Assembly: GCA_030407315.1 (NCBI GenBank)
Contig: JALQPE010000230.1
Location: 36,035-100,034 of the forward strand
Direction of reading: 5' to 3'
Length of the DNA stretch: 64,000 nucleotides
Origin: Asparagopsis taxiformis
Lineage: Eukaryota; Rhodophyta; Florideophyceae; Bonnemaisoniales; Bonnemaisoniaceae
Position numbers and translations under genes: made by a program. Of the stretch, positions 23,799 to 36,325 are shown one piece after another (position 1 is the stretch's first letter; the number at the start of each line of letters is the position of its first letter). Below the pieces are notes generated by a model. It worked only from the letters and a program-made list of their open reading frames with translations, was not told the DNA's origin and ran no database searches.

Positions 23799-26700
23799 CT
23801 AGCCGTCGGAAAATTGTTCTTCCTCTTCGTCCCCACTATAATCAGGAGCTCCCGGCAGAATAGGCACTATCGGGACCCCTCTAATTGTGTAGGCTATATC
23901 CTTGCGTGGTTCTGTCTTCTTCATCCGCATCATTCCGAGCTGCCCTGTCTTCGGCCTACGATCTTTCTTGACCGGGATGGGAACAACTGTCTTGTGGCGA
24001 ACATGGACAGGTCCCGGTTGACTTTGCCTGGCAGACCGGCGCGGAGCATTGGGGATTACTTCTTCTTCGAATCCCACCGCCTGATGAAACCAAACGAAAC
24101 ATTGTCGGGAATCGGATACGACGCATTCCTGAAATACGTGTGATACCTCGTTGTCGTGTGTGACACAACTCTGTCGACATGCCCTGCCCCGGCATGTTGT
24201 ACATGGCCGTGACCGATGAAGACTGAACGTGGCGGAACGATTACCTTCTTCAGCTTCATCGTCTTGGCGTACATATCTAATTCCAGCGCTTTGGAAAAGA
24301 CGTACTTGTGGGACCCTGGACACACCCAGATAGGGAATGGGTCATCTCCGTTGGCAATAACAAAGTAACCCGGAAGTTGATCTTTGCGGTCGCGAGGAGG
24401 AACAGGGAAATCATTGTGTGGGACCTGCCGAGGACAGCCCTTTCCCGTTATCAAAAACCGTCCCCCAGATGCCGGCATGACAAGTTTTTCTCCCGGCAAG
24501 CCGCACTCCTCCAGTCCTATCAGCCGGACAAGGATTCCCAACCACACGTCCAGCAGGGCTCGTCGCGTCACAAACTTGAACCGGTCGGTACGCGACTCGT
24601 CGTTCTCTGCATAGTCAACCAGGCAGTGGCGCGTAGACGTGAAGCGAGCCCTCCCCTCATTCCGGTTCTTCTCATCTGTTTCATCGTCCCCTGTATTGAC
24701 AATGGGACTCCACAGCTGCCGTTTCCCAGGGTCCTTGTGCACCTGCCCCCCTCCCACGTTCCCAAAAAGTACCGAAACAATTCCTGGTTAGGAATTTCGT
24801 CCATGAGACCCAAGTCAAATGGGAACTTGTCCGACGCATCGAGGTAGCTTACATCCGCGAAATTGTGCATCACCGTATACCCTCGCTCGTTGATTTCCGT
24901 TCGGCAACTGTGGAAGTACGCCAGACCAGAGCCGGCTTCATACGAATCCTTCCAGTTGGTACACATTCGCGCAACCTGAGCGAAGTCCCGTCTCGAGGGT
25001 AGAAACGTCGATGTAGGCTCACACATCGCCTTGGTAGCCATCTTCCACGCTGCGAAAAACATCGGATAGATGGTGTCGATCTCGAAAACAAGATGACGAG
25101 CCCGATGTTGTTCCGGAATATGCAGCCCCTCAAACACAGGGTCCATCGCCACTTGCTTCAAATACCTCACCTCTCTGCCCTCCTCATCGATTTCCACACT
25201 CTCCAATAACAACCTGAGCTCAATCGGGGGCAGACAACCAACCCTCACCGATGCGATGACGTCCGCGGGACGCTGCGCCAGATGATGCCCTTCAGCTCGG
25301 TCTTTGACTTCGAAATCGTCGGGAAGAGATGGCATCCGGTCGTCGAACAGGAGGTCGTGTTCAGAAGGAGAGTCACGAACGATGTAACCGTCTTCATCGA
25401 CTTCGACTCTTTCCGGAACAGTGAGTGTAATTGTCACTTCGCGGACCCCCTTGCTTTCGACTTGGCCCTCGTCTGCACTGTTGTTTTCTTCCTCGTCCGA
25501 AACGTTATGGACAGATTCTTGGCTGGAGGGAGTCGCACCAGCACGTTGGTTATCTTGGGGGACAATCTCAACGGCAGAATCGGGGGAACGGGCGGAGTCT
25601 TCGTCAACCTCATCACCGGAAGCAGTGGCTTGTTGTTGATCGGTGGGTTTATCAACAACGGCCTGTTCTTCTTCCCCGGCGGATTGTTGTACCACAACCG
25701 GCTGTTCTTCCTCAAGGCGTGTGCTTCCCGTCGAGCGAAGTCGCTGTGAACGGCGGCGGATGCCATGCGAAGCAGGCTCATGTTCGACATTTCGCTGCTT
25801 CTTGTGAGTGAGTCTCACATTGGCAGCAGAAGGGCGGCGTTTGCGTCGAGCCTTAGTCTTCTTCTTCAATGTCGGATTGAAAAACTCTTTCAAGTTCGTT
25901 TCCAAATCCTGTAAACGTGTGGTTCTCCGTCTCATTCGAACCTCACTGCTCTGGTCGTCCCCTTTATACATTGCAATGGCATTGGTGAGATGCCATTGCA
26001 ACTCCTTCGGCTGCTTAACCGACCCAATTGCCATCTCTGTGCTCAGAAATGACTTGCGCATAATACTCTTTGGGCGCCCATACGCAGCGTACAGAGAATT
26101 TGCTATTTCAGTCACGCGACGGACGTATGTATAGAAGTTGTTCACGTCAAAGCGTCCATCCGGACGTCCACTATGAGCAGGGTTCAAGTACTCCGAAAGA
26201 CCACGCAAGACGAAGACAAAGTTTTCTTCCAGCAACTCGCGCACTATCTTGTGGTCCAGGTGCGTTATCCCAATCTCGTTGCGGCGCTCGGAATTGTTCA
26301 GCTCACGCAACACGTCGTCGAGAACAGGATGCTTCAGCGTTGCTATAGCCAAACGCGTCCACCGCCGGGCCGTGTTTCGTTGAATTCATCATCCCCATGA
26401 ACTGCGCCTCGAACAATGTTCGGATGACATCAGACTCACGCAAGTCGCCAGCGTTTTCCACGTTATTTGCAACAGCAATCGTACGGATGAACTGCTGGAT
26501 GGACGACAAGATTCGAACCAGGGAGCGCTCCGTCAGTTGCGTCCCAGTCGTATGGTTCGACTCTGCACTCTTGTGGATGATCTCATGAGGCTGAAGATCA
26601 CTGTCGTCCTTGCGGCGAAGGTAGTACACATCCAGAGGCTGAGTAACCCAGCGCAAGCGGTTTGCGTCCTGTGGCAGCTTGGTTCTGTGCATACGGGTGA

Positions 26701-27766
26701 GGCGCGTGAAGTCATCCGCAATGCTATGCATAGCATTGAGACGATTCAGTCCGTCGATCACGGTCACGTTCGCATTGGCATGGAATTTGCCATTCTGGAA
26801 CAGACGCGTGTCGGCGGGCAGATGCGTGTTCTGCGACCTCAGCACCGTCACAGTGATACGCGAAGAGCTCACATACCCCACAGCCAACATATTGTTGCGC
26901 AGGTCCTCCACGTGGTCTTCTTTCACATCCCGAAGGGTCACGGTCGGTTCCACTAGCTGCCTCACCAACACAGTCGCTCCTTCTCCGACGTAATCCGATG
27001 TCACAAACTTGGGCACCGTAATTTGCGTCCCCTGCTGCTCACGAATGCTTTCCGCCACCTCCGGTTCGTCGTCCACCTCGGTTACGTCCTGCGTAGTAGC
27101 TTCGGTGACGTTGGAGCGAGCAGGGTGCTTCGTGCCTCCACTGGAGGCTCTAGCAGAGCGAGCAGGGTGCTTCGTGCCTCCACTGGAGGCTCTGGCAGAG
27201 CGAGCAGGGCGCTTCGTGCCTCCCGAAACCGGGACGGAGCGTGCTGGATGCTTCGTACCCCCCGAACCAGTGATTTCGCCTGCCGGACCGGTACTGGGCA
27301 TCCGTCCCGAGCTGGCCTGGTTCGTCGCTGCGTTGAAGTTTGACGTTGCAGCAGGGGTACGAATGTCGCTAGGGCCATCCTCCGCAGCGGGGCGCATCAT
27401 CCGAGTATCCCAAGGGTAAAACGCCGCGGCGTATGCTCCACCCATCGTCTCCGGCGGTCCCTCGGCGCCATCAAACATGTACGGGAACGGGAGGTCCTTG
27501 AACTTGTCCTTAGTCGCAATGTTGCGCACGACGATATAGTCCGCCTCGTCGGTTTCCGGCAGCTTGTGGTTGTGCAGCGTGCGCGGAAGGCCAACATCGC
27601 CACCAGCAGTGCTCACCGAAGCCGTCCCAATATGCACAGCCGCACCGTCCACGTCCGCAAACAAATTGACATCGACGCCGCGCTTGAGTCCGCGCGACTC
27701 CGCTGACGCGCTCACTTGATCGCCGCAAACCGTTGAAAACAAACTGCTGAAATGCGTATCCGCCAT
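23799..27766 (-). pseudogene. ParB-like/2OG-Fe(II) dioxygenase fusion, copy 1, three frameshifts
   Basis: This is the sister of the gene at 58601-62556 and almost identical over most of its length. The start is the ATG at 27766 in a strong context (ACCATGG). Compared with copy 2 it has an extra T near 26375, one base fewer near 24746 and one base fewer near 24076, so it reads in four pieces. The N-terminal third contains a 14-residue repeat with GGTKHPARS, then the ParB-like domain with VTVIDGLNRLNAM (Asn where copy 2 has His). A basic linker (KKKTKARRKRR) and a long acidic stretch follow. The C-terminal domain has PHNDF, CPGSHKY, QHAG and TRYHTYF. The last 40 residues differ from copy 2. It is a pseudogene unless the shifts are sequencing errors. 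Confidence 0.8.
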
Positions 27767-28103
27767 GGTTGTTGAGTTGGAAAGGAAAAGAGATGGTTGA
27801 CGTTGACGTATTCGAGTGATGTGGATGGTATGTTTCACGTTGAAGAATGGTCGTGAACGCCAATCGTAGAAATAATAACACAATACAACCGAAATTTTGT
27901 TAGGTACACACCTATCGTGACCGCTGGAATGCAAGAGAGGCAATCGAGATGTGAGTGTCCGTTCGGAACGGGCCCGAGTCGGGCTCTCGAAACCTGACGA
28001 GGTGGCGTGAAGCAGGCAGTGTCCTTGATGTGTAATGTGTTAAAATTACAGCTGTCAAGCTAGGCGGGTTTTGGGCGGCTGCGAGCACCCCTTTATCCGG
28101 GGA

Positions 28104-28270
28104 ACACCCTGATTTGAGTTAAATTTGGGCTATTCTCAAAAACATGCACATGTGAACATGTTTTTGAGATGGGGGTGTGCCGTACGGCACAATCGACCCG
28201 CTGAAATCAAGGTTTTTTACAATATTTTTGCTGCCCGAAATTCTACAATTCTGGGCTGACCAGCAATGCA
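28104..28270. repeat. element A palindromic module, right of gene (copy 1)
   Basis: The core at 28104-28196 again has CTCAAAAACATG/CATGTTTTTGAG arms and GTGCCGTACGGCAC. The match to the module family ends near 28270, where unrelated sequence begins. In the second copy at least two more modules follow, so this array is cut short here. Confidence 0.75.
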
Positions 28271-29928
28271 ATAGCTATCTGCTCTAAACCGATTCTAACA
28301 GCAGAAAGAATCCTCTCCTTCATGACGATGCTCTCGAATTGAGTGCAATGCAACGGACTCCCTCCAAGAGAACGACAAAGCATCGTCTTTTCCAGGCATT
28401 TCCGTACGAAAAATAATCGAAAAACATATTTGACTTTAACCTAACAGCTATCGCGAGCACCGTACTCAGCTATATTTCCTCTGTAATTTCCTTCCTCCAA
28501 CCAATCAATAGCCGCTTGGTCACAGGCTTAAAAGCCTTCCACTATCTGTCCTATCCATCGAAGACCCTCGGAGGGTTCGATCCAGGCCTTGATCACCCAT
28601 GATGGGTGTGCAACCCGAGAAAATGAAAATGGAACATATTGCGACAGGGACGAGATATCATTCAATGAAAGAGAACTTCTCTTTCGTTTACATTTTTCTA
28701 ACAAGATTCTAAACTTCTACGGAGCGGAACAAACCCTATGTCGTCCGTCCGTTTTCATCCCGGGGAGATGTGGATGTGAGGTAAGACGCAGTGGTGATGT
28801 CGTGTTGATTCCCACAGACGGAGGTGGAGGAGGTGGCTACGGAGGAAGCCTGGAGAACTTCTGCGGTACTGACATCTCACATGTTGAGAACATGTGAGAT
28901 GTCAGTACCCATGGATGAGAAGAAAAACATGTTGAGGTCCGGTTCGGATATTGTTGCCATTAACGGAGGCGGAGGAGGCGGCTACGGTGCAAGCCTGGAG
29001 AACATGTGACTCACATCTCGGACACAGCATAAGCAATTTTTTGAAAAACCAGTAAATTTTATGGTCTGGACCATTAGAAATTAGTGGAATGGCAAACCAT
29101 CAAAAAAATCCCAGAAATTACCGGCGCCGTGCCATAGATAAGTAGTGGAAATACCGTAAAGAATGTAATGGAATGAAACTGCGCCGTGGGAGTGGGTATA
29201 AGCACCGTGACAGGTGGAATTTTCCAGTACTGTACGGAAAAATAACATTGGAAAGGACAAAGACACGTCGCGTTGGTCATGACGGTGACCAGAGGTGGCA
29301 TATTCCATTATTTTTGGAAATTCTATGCTGGAATGATGGAACGGCGGAATCATATGTATGACAGTACCATGATGGACTGGAACCATGATCTTTGATGGTC
29401 ACTCCAGTCTGTGCAATGGATGGCAGCCGTAGCGGGTCAAGGACGGTAGAGAGATGGACTAGTACTGACTGTTCCCATGTGATATCCACGTAGATGAAGT
29501 CACATTTTGGATGTCCATGAGGAATATGATATCATATGGAAGAGGAGAAATGCAAAGTGTATGGCTTTAACTATCCTATCTCGATATGGTCATTGTTTTA
29601 TCATAGATAGGGTATGGTCGAAAGAATGGAACCATCTACATTGATTTTTAGCACAGATAATACGGCTTGGTTACTATTTTAGTCGCTAAAGTCTGTAATC
29701 AAGCCACTCCCCTATACACGGGATTGACCCGAATAGTGATTTTCGCCCTGGCTTTAAGCGTTAGTAGTAACATAAACGCAGTAGTAGTGTAGTTGACAAC
29801 TTTTGTGGCAGTGGGGAACATTGTAGTGATTTCGTATCATACGGTAAAAATGCAAAATTGGACGTTACAGATATGGGTGAGTAGTACTGAAGAAGTCAAC
29901 GAAGACTTTTCCTAAACAGAATTGCAAA
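28271..29928. other. insert of unknown origin, no clear gene
   Basis: Sequence unlike the second copy of element A begins here. Short plus-strand frames around 28589-29009 repeat a Gly-rich phrase (GGGGGGYG, then SLENM) at about 28815 and 28965, which reflects a short diverged DNA repeat. I see no domain and make no gene call. Confidence 0.4.
28865..28909. repeat. perfect 21-bp hairpin
   Basis: Perfect 21-base arms (GGTACTGACATCTCACATGTT and its complement) flank a GAG loop. The form matches the other recent inverted duplications in this window. Confidence 0.85.
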
Positions 29929-31458
29929 TTGTGGGCTCTAGTATCTTTATTTGGTGGAGGAACTATGACCAGGCGGGAATCATTGCGAATTAGGCTCCAA
30001 AGCGAAAAATCAATAGCGTGTCGGGAGCGTGAACGGGCTGCAGCTGTTGATGCACTTCCGTCTGTCGGCACCCAAATAGAGGTATGGTTCCAGGTGGGGG
30101 ACGACGCAATGTGGTGGAAGGCTGTGGTAGTGGAAATGAAACTTCCCGAGCAGTAACCTATTTGCTCGGGTAAACCATCAGCGGGTGACCGCATCGATGT
30201 GGACAGAGGAGATGGCGTGTACACGCCCGGTGTGGTGGAGCAGCAGGGTCAGGATTTGGACACTGCAATTGTGAAGTTGACGACGGAGGAAAAGTATATT
30301 GCAGTAACGGAAGTGTCAAAGTGGCGGTATTCGGATTCTGTGAAGCCAAGGCATGATGAAATAGTGATTGCAGAAGGCAGATTGTTATACGATGCAATTC
30401 CTGAAAGGAATTACCCTTGCGTCTCCTATGAACACGTAAAATTTGTGCTGGGAAGTAAGTTGATGTCCGGGGGTCAGCCACCAACACCGTGGCGAAGGAG
30501 CAACGGAGAGGTGGACTACGAAGAGGCCGGAGTGGAACATCATGTCGAATCGGATGGTGAATCTAAAGCGATGTCCCCGCAAAAGAAGAAGCCAAAAGTG
30601 GAATCGGTACTTGATTCCAACACATACAGTGGCATGGAGAAGAGGCTGAGAACACTAGAAAGTATTATTCTTTCTGGAAGTGGTGGCGATCATCGGATGG
30701 TTTACGATGGGAAAGTTCCAATAGAACCTGCACTCACGTCCACAGGACCGGTTCTATTGATGCTTTTGCGCCGCTCAGTCGAGAAAGCTGTAGAACAGGC
30801 AAACAGAGTTACGTTGTCAAACTCCGGGACGGATTTTCCGCATAGTGAGGTGGATGGTGCATGTACCAGTGGGACAGTTGTGAGTGGTCCAGTGCATATT
30901 CCTGCTTCATTGAGCACAACCGTATTCCGGGAAATGTTGAAGGGAACAACAGAGTAGTTGTATGCAGGATGTTATTACAAATTTTACCCTGGGCTTCATG
31001 AGGTAGTGAGCGGAACTGGTGCTGAAGCTGTGAACATTACATGTTCCAGTTTTGCAGCAGTATCGGACTTGTTAGGATTACCTCACCCGTGGCGAATGGA
31101 GTCATTGCTGCACAGACGAAAGCCTGGAGCGGCAGTGGAAGAGGAAGAAGGGGGAGTGATTAGCGGAAATCGGCCTAGGAGGCCATTGTTCTTGCGCTTG
31201 CTTGGTGCATTGTTGTGCACAGAAACGACGAACGGAGATCCATCGTCTGTTGCAATTGGCAGTAGCTCGTTCTGCGTATCCGGAGCAAAATCGAACACGT
31301 GGTGCCTAGTGCCCAAGAATAGTTCTGCAGTCCAAGGTCAATATGCGCATGGCATGGAGCTGAAAAATGCCCATCGATTTGTGCCGTGCATAGGAGGCCT
31401 GACGGGGATGCGAGTCGGGAAGGGTGGAAAGGTGACGGGAAGAAGAGTTTTCGTATAG
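29929..31458 (+). pseudogene. Tudor/Agenet-like protein gene with two in-frame stops
   Basis: Three consecutive open stretches share one frame: 29929-30156, 30157-30957 and 30958-31458, separated only by a TAA at 30154 and a TAG at 30955. The first two contain phrases typical of tandem Tudor/Agenet-type beta barrels: VGTQIEVWFQVGDDAMWWKA, then AGDRIDVDRGDGVYTPGVV with KWRYSD. Such domains bind modified peptide tails in chromatin proteins. A basic PQKKKPKVE tract near 30585 could be a nuclear signal. The last 165 residues (from YAGCYYKFYPG) I do not recognise. Continuity of frame over about 1.5 kb supports a real gene of about 510 codons that has acquired nonsense changes, or one that is read through. 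The Tudor call is by pattern only. Confidence 0.5.
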
Positions 31459-31785
31459 AATGGCAACCGATAACGCAAAAGAAAAGGGGACAGACAGGGG
31501 ATGTGTTGTGGGGAACATTTCGAATTCATATACCCTACGTCGTATTCCGAGGTTTTGGCGAACCATGGCGAATAGACAAGTTGATATCGGAAGATCTAGT
31601 CAAAGACGTGGTGGGGTATAACTTTTCAGACAAAAGGGCAGAGGAGTACATAAAATGATACCATTAGTGCAAGGAATAAAGCAAAAACGGTTCTACCAGG
31701 CTAATAGATACACATGTATACTGAGAACTAGAGGCAAACAATGCCAGGTTACGTAGGCAAAGATAGCAGAACAGTAAACAGAAAT
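31459..31785. other. short gap, nothing identified
   Basis: One 90-residue plus-strand frame (31386-31658) overlaps the end of the previous gene and lacks any motif. Confidence 0.4.
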
Positions 31786-32536
31786 CTACACATCAATTAA
31801 AGAAATACCAAGTTTATCATATTCCTCTAGAGGTACACAATGAACATTAGATGCTACCCTGGCTGTTGGGTTTTCGTAGGATTGTTCCATCTGTGTGGCA
31901 TTAGAATCGAACCGCACCGACATGTATTTCTCTGCAGTGATGTTTCTCTTCTTCCTAATAATACCTAGAAGGCAATCACCCCCCCATGAGGTAGTCACGG
32001 AGGTCGATGTGACCCCATGTAACACGCAGAGGGAAACCATCATTCCCGAAATTACCGGTAGGCGCCATTGTAAGGGCTGTGGTGAATAACCCGTGCAGGC
32101 AAATTGCAATGCGATAACATGCCTGAATTGAATGGGGTTCGTGACAGAGCATCTCGAGTTGTGGGCATTGGCAGAAACTACACAACAATATCATAGCTAA
32201 TGTAAGAAAAGAAAAAGAACAGACGGCCAATCCCTCAACCGGGGCCTTTGTACCTGCATTGCAGGAGCCGTCTACGGCGCCGCTAACCTGAACTTTGTAA
32301 GTAACCTGAATGTGAAGCTCAGGTCGACTCAAAATAAAATCCGAGAAGATATCATCATTTTTGGAATAGACAGCTTGAGACTCATCCCCTGTGCCGTAAG
32401 CCTTCGAAGTTATCGGAATTTTTTCAGATGGACACATATCCAATGCAGAAATGTCATTGTCAGGCGAAAGAGAAACTTTAGCCTGCATATCTCGATGGAT
32501 GAGGAAGAATGCATGTTTGACTAATTCCATTTTCAT
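31786..32536 (-). pseudogene. possible membrane protein gene, unrecognised, frame-broken
   Basis: The minus-strand frame from 32536 to 31976 gives 186 residues with one strongly hydrophobic stretch (CSFSFLTLAMILLCSF), a likely membrane segment, after a polar N-terminal half. A second minus-strand frame (32109-31786) overlaps its end and has an ordinary-looking C-terminus (NPTARVASNVHCVPLEEYDKL), so the two may be one gene joined by a frameshift or intron near 32000. There is no family I recognise. The plus strand also has short open frames here, so coding status is uncertain. Confidence 0.3.
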
Positions 32537-32960
32537 CTGCTTCCGGGAAGTATTGAAAAACTGTGTGAGCTGCCGCAGTGCCGAAGTAACGATCGGAATG
32601 GACTGTAAGTCCGAAGGAGAAAGATTAGATACACAAGAAGACGAAGATGAGGAAGAACCAGTACGGCGCTGTTCTCCTTTAGAACCCGAGAGTCGGCGAC
32701 GTTTCGAATAATTTATTGGTAGCCTACCATCATATAGTATATGATTATATGTTTATATTCGTTGTTCTCGATCCGGATCTCATTGTTCGGGGAATCAGAG
32801 ACCATGGCTTGGGCCATACTCAATCTCATTGCCGGCGATGATTTCGAGTATGCACAGCAAGACTGAAGCGGACGCTGAAAGCTGTCCGGTCGACGCCGCA
32901 GGCTCCACTCCGCCCTCATCACCGACTGAGATTCTTTGACCGCCTTTGCTTTGTTTAGTG
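32537..32960. other. non-coding gap
   Basis: There is no supported gene. A short plus-strand frame at 32451-32711 ends in an acidic Glu/Asp run and a basic tail and may be chance. Confidence 0.4.
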
Positions 32961-33032
32961 TAGAGGATGGAATGAAGTTACGTGCGCGAATCTTGATCAA
33001 GATTCGCGCACGTACCTTCGTTCCATCCTCTA
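32961..33032. repeat. 72-bp near-perfect palindrome
   Basis: Two 36-base arms meet with no spacer at CTTGATCAAG and differ at about two positions. The arm (TAGAGGATGGAA ... GTACGTG) resembles units of the diverged repeat just to its right, so it looks like an inverted junction of that repeat. Confidence 0.85.
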
Positions 33033-33831
33033 CCCTCTAGGGTATGCATTGAGGGAAGCATGGGTTTTGAGTCTGACTATTTCCGTTGATGCGATATTTT
33101 CATTGGAAGCCTGTTGACTCATGGTGTGTATTGAGCGGAGGATGGAAGAGAGGTACGTGAAGTTTTGAAAGTATGCTGCGAGGGAAGGTTGGTTTTGAGT
33201 CTGACTGTTGTGGTTGATTCCGATGTTGTGTAGATGATGCAGGAATGTTAATGACGGAAGGTAAGTTTCATTGAGCGCCAGGATTTGTTTTGTGAAGATA
33301 TAGACTCCTGACTTTGATTGTTCATTGCAAGGTTTTCGCACCATGGTTTGTATTTTGTGTAGGATGGATGAGAGGTAAGTAAGGGGGTTTCTAGGATATC
33401 TGGCGTGGTAAGCGTTGCTTTTGAATCTGACTGTTGCGATTGATTCCGAAGTTGTGTATGTGATGCAGGAGTGGTGAAGCAGGAACGGCAGGACTGAAGG
33501 AGAGTGAAGAAGGGATCTAGGAAGATGGGGAATGAAGCTGTGAGGTGTTTCTGGTATGTGTATATTTCGGGGCATACGATAGAAGTGAGAGAGGGTTTGA
33601 AGTGGTGTAAGATTTTGCTGACCATGTTCGTGTTTGATGTCTTGATGATTCAATGGGCTGGGGTGGTGTCGAGGAAAGGGGGGATGGTATTGGGAAGGAG
33701 CGTATTTTTTGTAATCTAGGTCGTGAGGGTTCTTGAAGTATGTGCGGATGGTGGTGCATGGCGTTCGGATGGTAGGGAGAACGCGATAGTGAGGGAGATG
33801 GGTGATCGACGATATGCTGACAGGTATGTTG
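33033..33831. repeat. diverged interspersed repeats, non-coding
   Basis: Units containing TTTGAGTCTGACT and TTGATTCCGA-GTTGTGT recur near 33064, 33193 and 33420, with GGATGGA-GAGAGGTA near 33140 and 33362. The open minus-strand frame at 33030-33653 simply translates these repeats. Confidence 0.6.
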
Positions 33832-33951
33832 TATTCTGGCTGGATACGTATTTCATATTCTGGCTGAATACATATTCCGTATTCTGACTGGATACGTATT
33901 TCCTATTCTAACCGGGTATTTATTTCCTATTCTGACCAGATATGTATTTCC
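33832..33951. repeat. 24-bp tandem repeat, five units
   Basis: Five adjoining units of the form TATTCTGACTGGATACGTATTTCC with a few changes each. It lies 41 bp outside the left end of element B. Confidence 0.85.
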
Positions 33952-33988
33952 TATTGTAGAGAGACGTATTGTATACGAGCAGTTTCGT

Positions 33989-33992
33989 AAAT
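33989..33992. repeat. element B target duplication, left (AAAT)
   Basis: AAAT here and at 45094-45097 directly flank the inverted repeat tips (AACACGG). Four bases is short, but both copies are in the exact position. Confidence 0.55.
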
Positions 33993-35732
33993 AACACGGA
34001 TTTCGGAAATTTCAGAATGAATTATATTAATCAGAATATAAATGAAATGGATTGGAATGGCGTATAAGGAATGTTTCATACGTTCCACGCTACTCCTGGT
34101 GCAAATTTCTCCGTCTGATTTCATCTTTAGCGATTTTACGAGGATTTTATGTTTCCGGGAGTAAGACAGCTGTCCTCAGTGCTCAAGTCAGGAATAGCTC
34201 TCGAGGACCCAGCAATCTCCTGCAGTTTCTCGGTTCTGTCGTGAGATAGGTGTTGTAAGACATAGTTTCTGCGAAGGACAGCTGTTCTATAATGGGTTTC
34301 GTAAAACATAGCTGTTGGATCGAAGAACTGGCTCCGGAAAGCAGTTTTGTATGATTATATCAGAGATCCATTAAAATGGGCCGGCCCATCTGGCCGGACG
34401 ATTAATCTATAATTTGCAATTGCAAATTATAGCAGCGCGCTGCATGTTGAGGTGAGCTCGTCTCCGAAGGACGTGCCTGCTTTTGGACTGTCAATCAGTG
34501 TCATTGTTCAATAGTCGCTGCGATCATCTGACATCCACGGTTTAGTTGGCAGAAGCTGCCATCGTGCCTCAAAATTGAATGCCGCATCCATCCTAGCGAT
34601 CATGATACATTATCCGCACCCAGCACAAAACGCCGCTCCCGCTAATGTATATACCTATTTCAGTCGACTGAAATTGAGCATATTTTACTTGGTGAGTTCT
34701 GGGTTGAGTTAATCCATCAAGGTGCGATACTTTTTCATTGACACTCGAGTGCTAGCGCTGCGAGCGGTGCACTGCGATGTAGACCTTCTATTCCATGGAG
34801 GGAAGCCCTTCTACAAGTGTGATATTGGGTACGATTATCTGCCTTCCAAAAAAGTTTGAACAACGTACGGGCTGCACAGAACCAAACACAATGATCTGAG
34901 CACATTTCACTGGAATGAATCTATATTCTGAGTTCTGTCATGTTTCTGTGTACAAAGGATGGGCTTCTCGCTGCGAACGGAATGATCTTGAACCCTTTCT
35001 GCAGACCAAATCTGCTACTTAAATGACAATATTGGTTCTTACCGTGTCATCTTGGTTGCTGAATTTGTGCGGTATATATAGCGTATTGAGTATTCAAATT
35101 CAGTCGCTATCATGATCAATGGTTTGGTTGTGATAAATATTGAATGTATCTCCACGACGCTTAGCGTGTTTCCTACTAAGAGCAAGGGACATTCCATGGG
35201 CAGGTTGTAGATGTATTTTGAGGAACAGACAGATGCATGAATATATTTATTGTCCAAGGCATTAAGTTACATGAGAAGACTATTCTATAAGGCACCGGTC
35301 TGGAATTTTGTATCATGGAGTATGTTTCAAGCATACTAAATTGTAGTCAAGTTGTACGATTTGCAGAATCAACATTCTACACGCAGCACAAATGCATGTA
35401 TCTGGAAGTTCTTGAGGTGTTTTCGCTTCTCACCTTACGGCAGCCTATCATACTCTTCAATACCGTATGTGACACGCAGGAGAGATTGAGCGGACAAGAA
35501 CTTTGTTCAATCGCGGTTTCCAGGACAGAAAATAACGCGCAAGCTGTACAAGATGTGCATGGTGCGCTCAGGTCAGGAAATATACGCTCAGATCATGACT
35601 CTTGTTTTCATGTCCGACCTACTCCGAACTGGAGCTGGTGCAGAAGATGAAAGGTAAAAATTGCACTCAAGTGGGGACTACAATCATTTCGGATGGGAAG
35701 GAGTTATAGATTGACTGGTCCACCAATATGAT
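33993..35732. repeat. element B left terminal inverted repeat
   Basis: It starts AACACGGATTTCGG. The match to the right arm is continuous. I noticed one base substitution near 34079 and one single-base length difference near 34943. Frames inside are mirrored in the other arm and are not called as genes. Confidence 0.9.
34407..34432. repeat. 26-bp perfect palindrome in element B arm
   Basis: CTATAATTTGCAA followed by its exact complement. It is present in the same place in the other arm at 44654-44679. It could be a protein-binding site, but nothing in the sequence proves this. Confidence 0.75.
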
Positions 35733-36325
35733 AAATCTGTGTAGATCCTGAGATACTGTTCCCATGATGGTCAATCTCTGGTCTCGGCCAATGTGATGGT
35801 AATTGAAGATATTGTATCTGTGTAAATCGCTCTGTACTCGGGGAGTACCTAAGTAGACTGGATCTGTTTCCTTTTACGTAGAGGAAAATCGCAGACCTAT
35901 AAAGGCTAGCGCAGAACATAAGAATTTGTCAAAGAATTCCAAGTTCCCACTGAACTTTATGGAAGAAAGTTGTGATAGCTGGAAAAAGAGTCAGCAGAGG
36001 AATATTGCAGACATAACTCGAACACCTAGGGGTGGAACAGGAACCAAAATAGTGTACTAGTGTTTCAGTTTCCTTCGATGACTACGAGGCTTCAGACTTG
36101 ACCGTTGGAATCAAGAACTAAGGATCCTTTTCATTTTCCAAACATCCCATGCGTAGATTCCACCTGGGTGCATACCATCGAGGCTCACCGGGGGATCTTC
36201 CAGCCCGGGAAAATGATATGGATAGGGAACCGCTCTCGCGCTATCAATTATTTTCGCAGAAGTAATTGCCACCAGAAAGGGAGATGAATTGCGCTCTGCA
36301 TATGTCATAGATATGTTGACGGGAT
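35733..36325. other. gap between left arm and methyltransferase gene
   Basis: No gene seen. It should hold the 3' untranslated end of the minus-strand gene. Confidence 0.5.

Noticed and set aside
25282..26956. Plus-strand frames opposite the ParB-dioxygenase gene in both copies
   Set aside because: They are mirror frames of a GC-rich coding strand, lack motifs and are shorter than the minus-strand frame.
33030..33653. 207-residue minus-strand gene
   Set aside because: The frame translates a diverged DNA repeat and the edge of the 72-bp palindrome; there is no domain.
35315..35650. Identical frames in the two element B arms (111, 72 and 65 residues)
   Set aside because: They are identical only because the arms are; no motif or start context supports coding.
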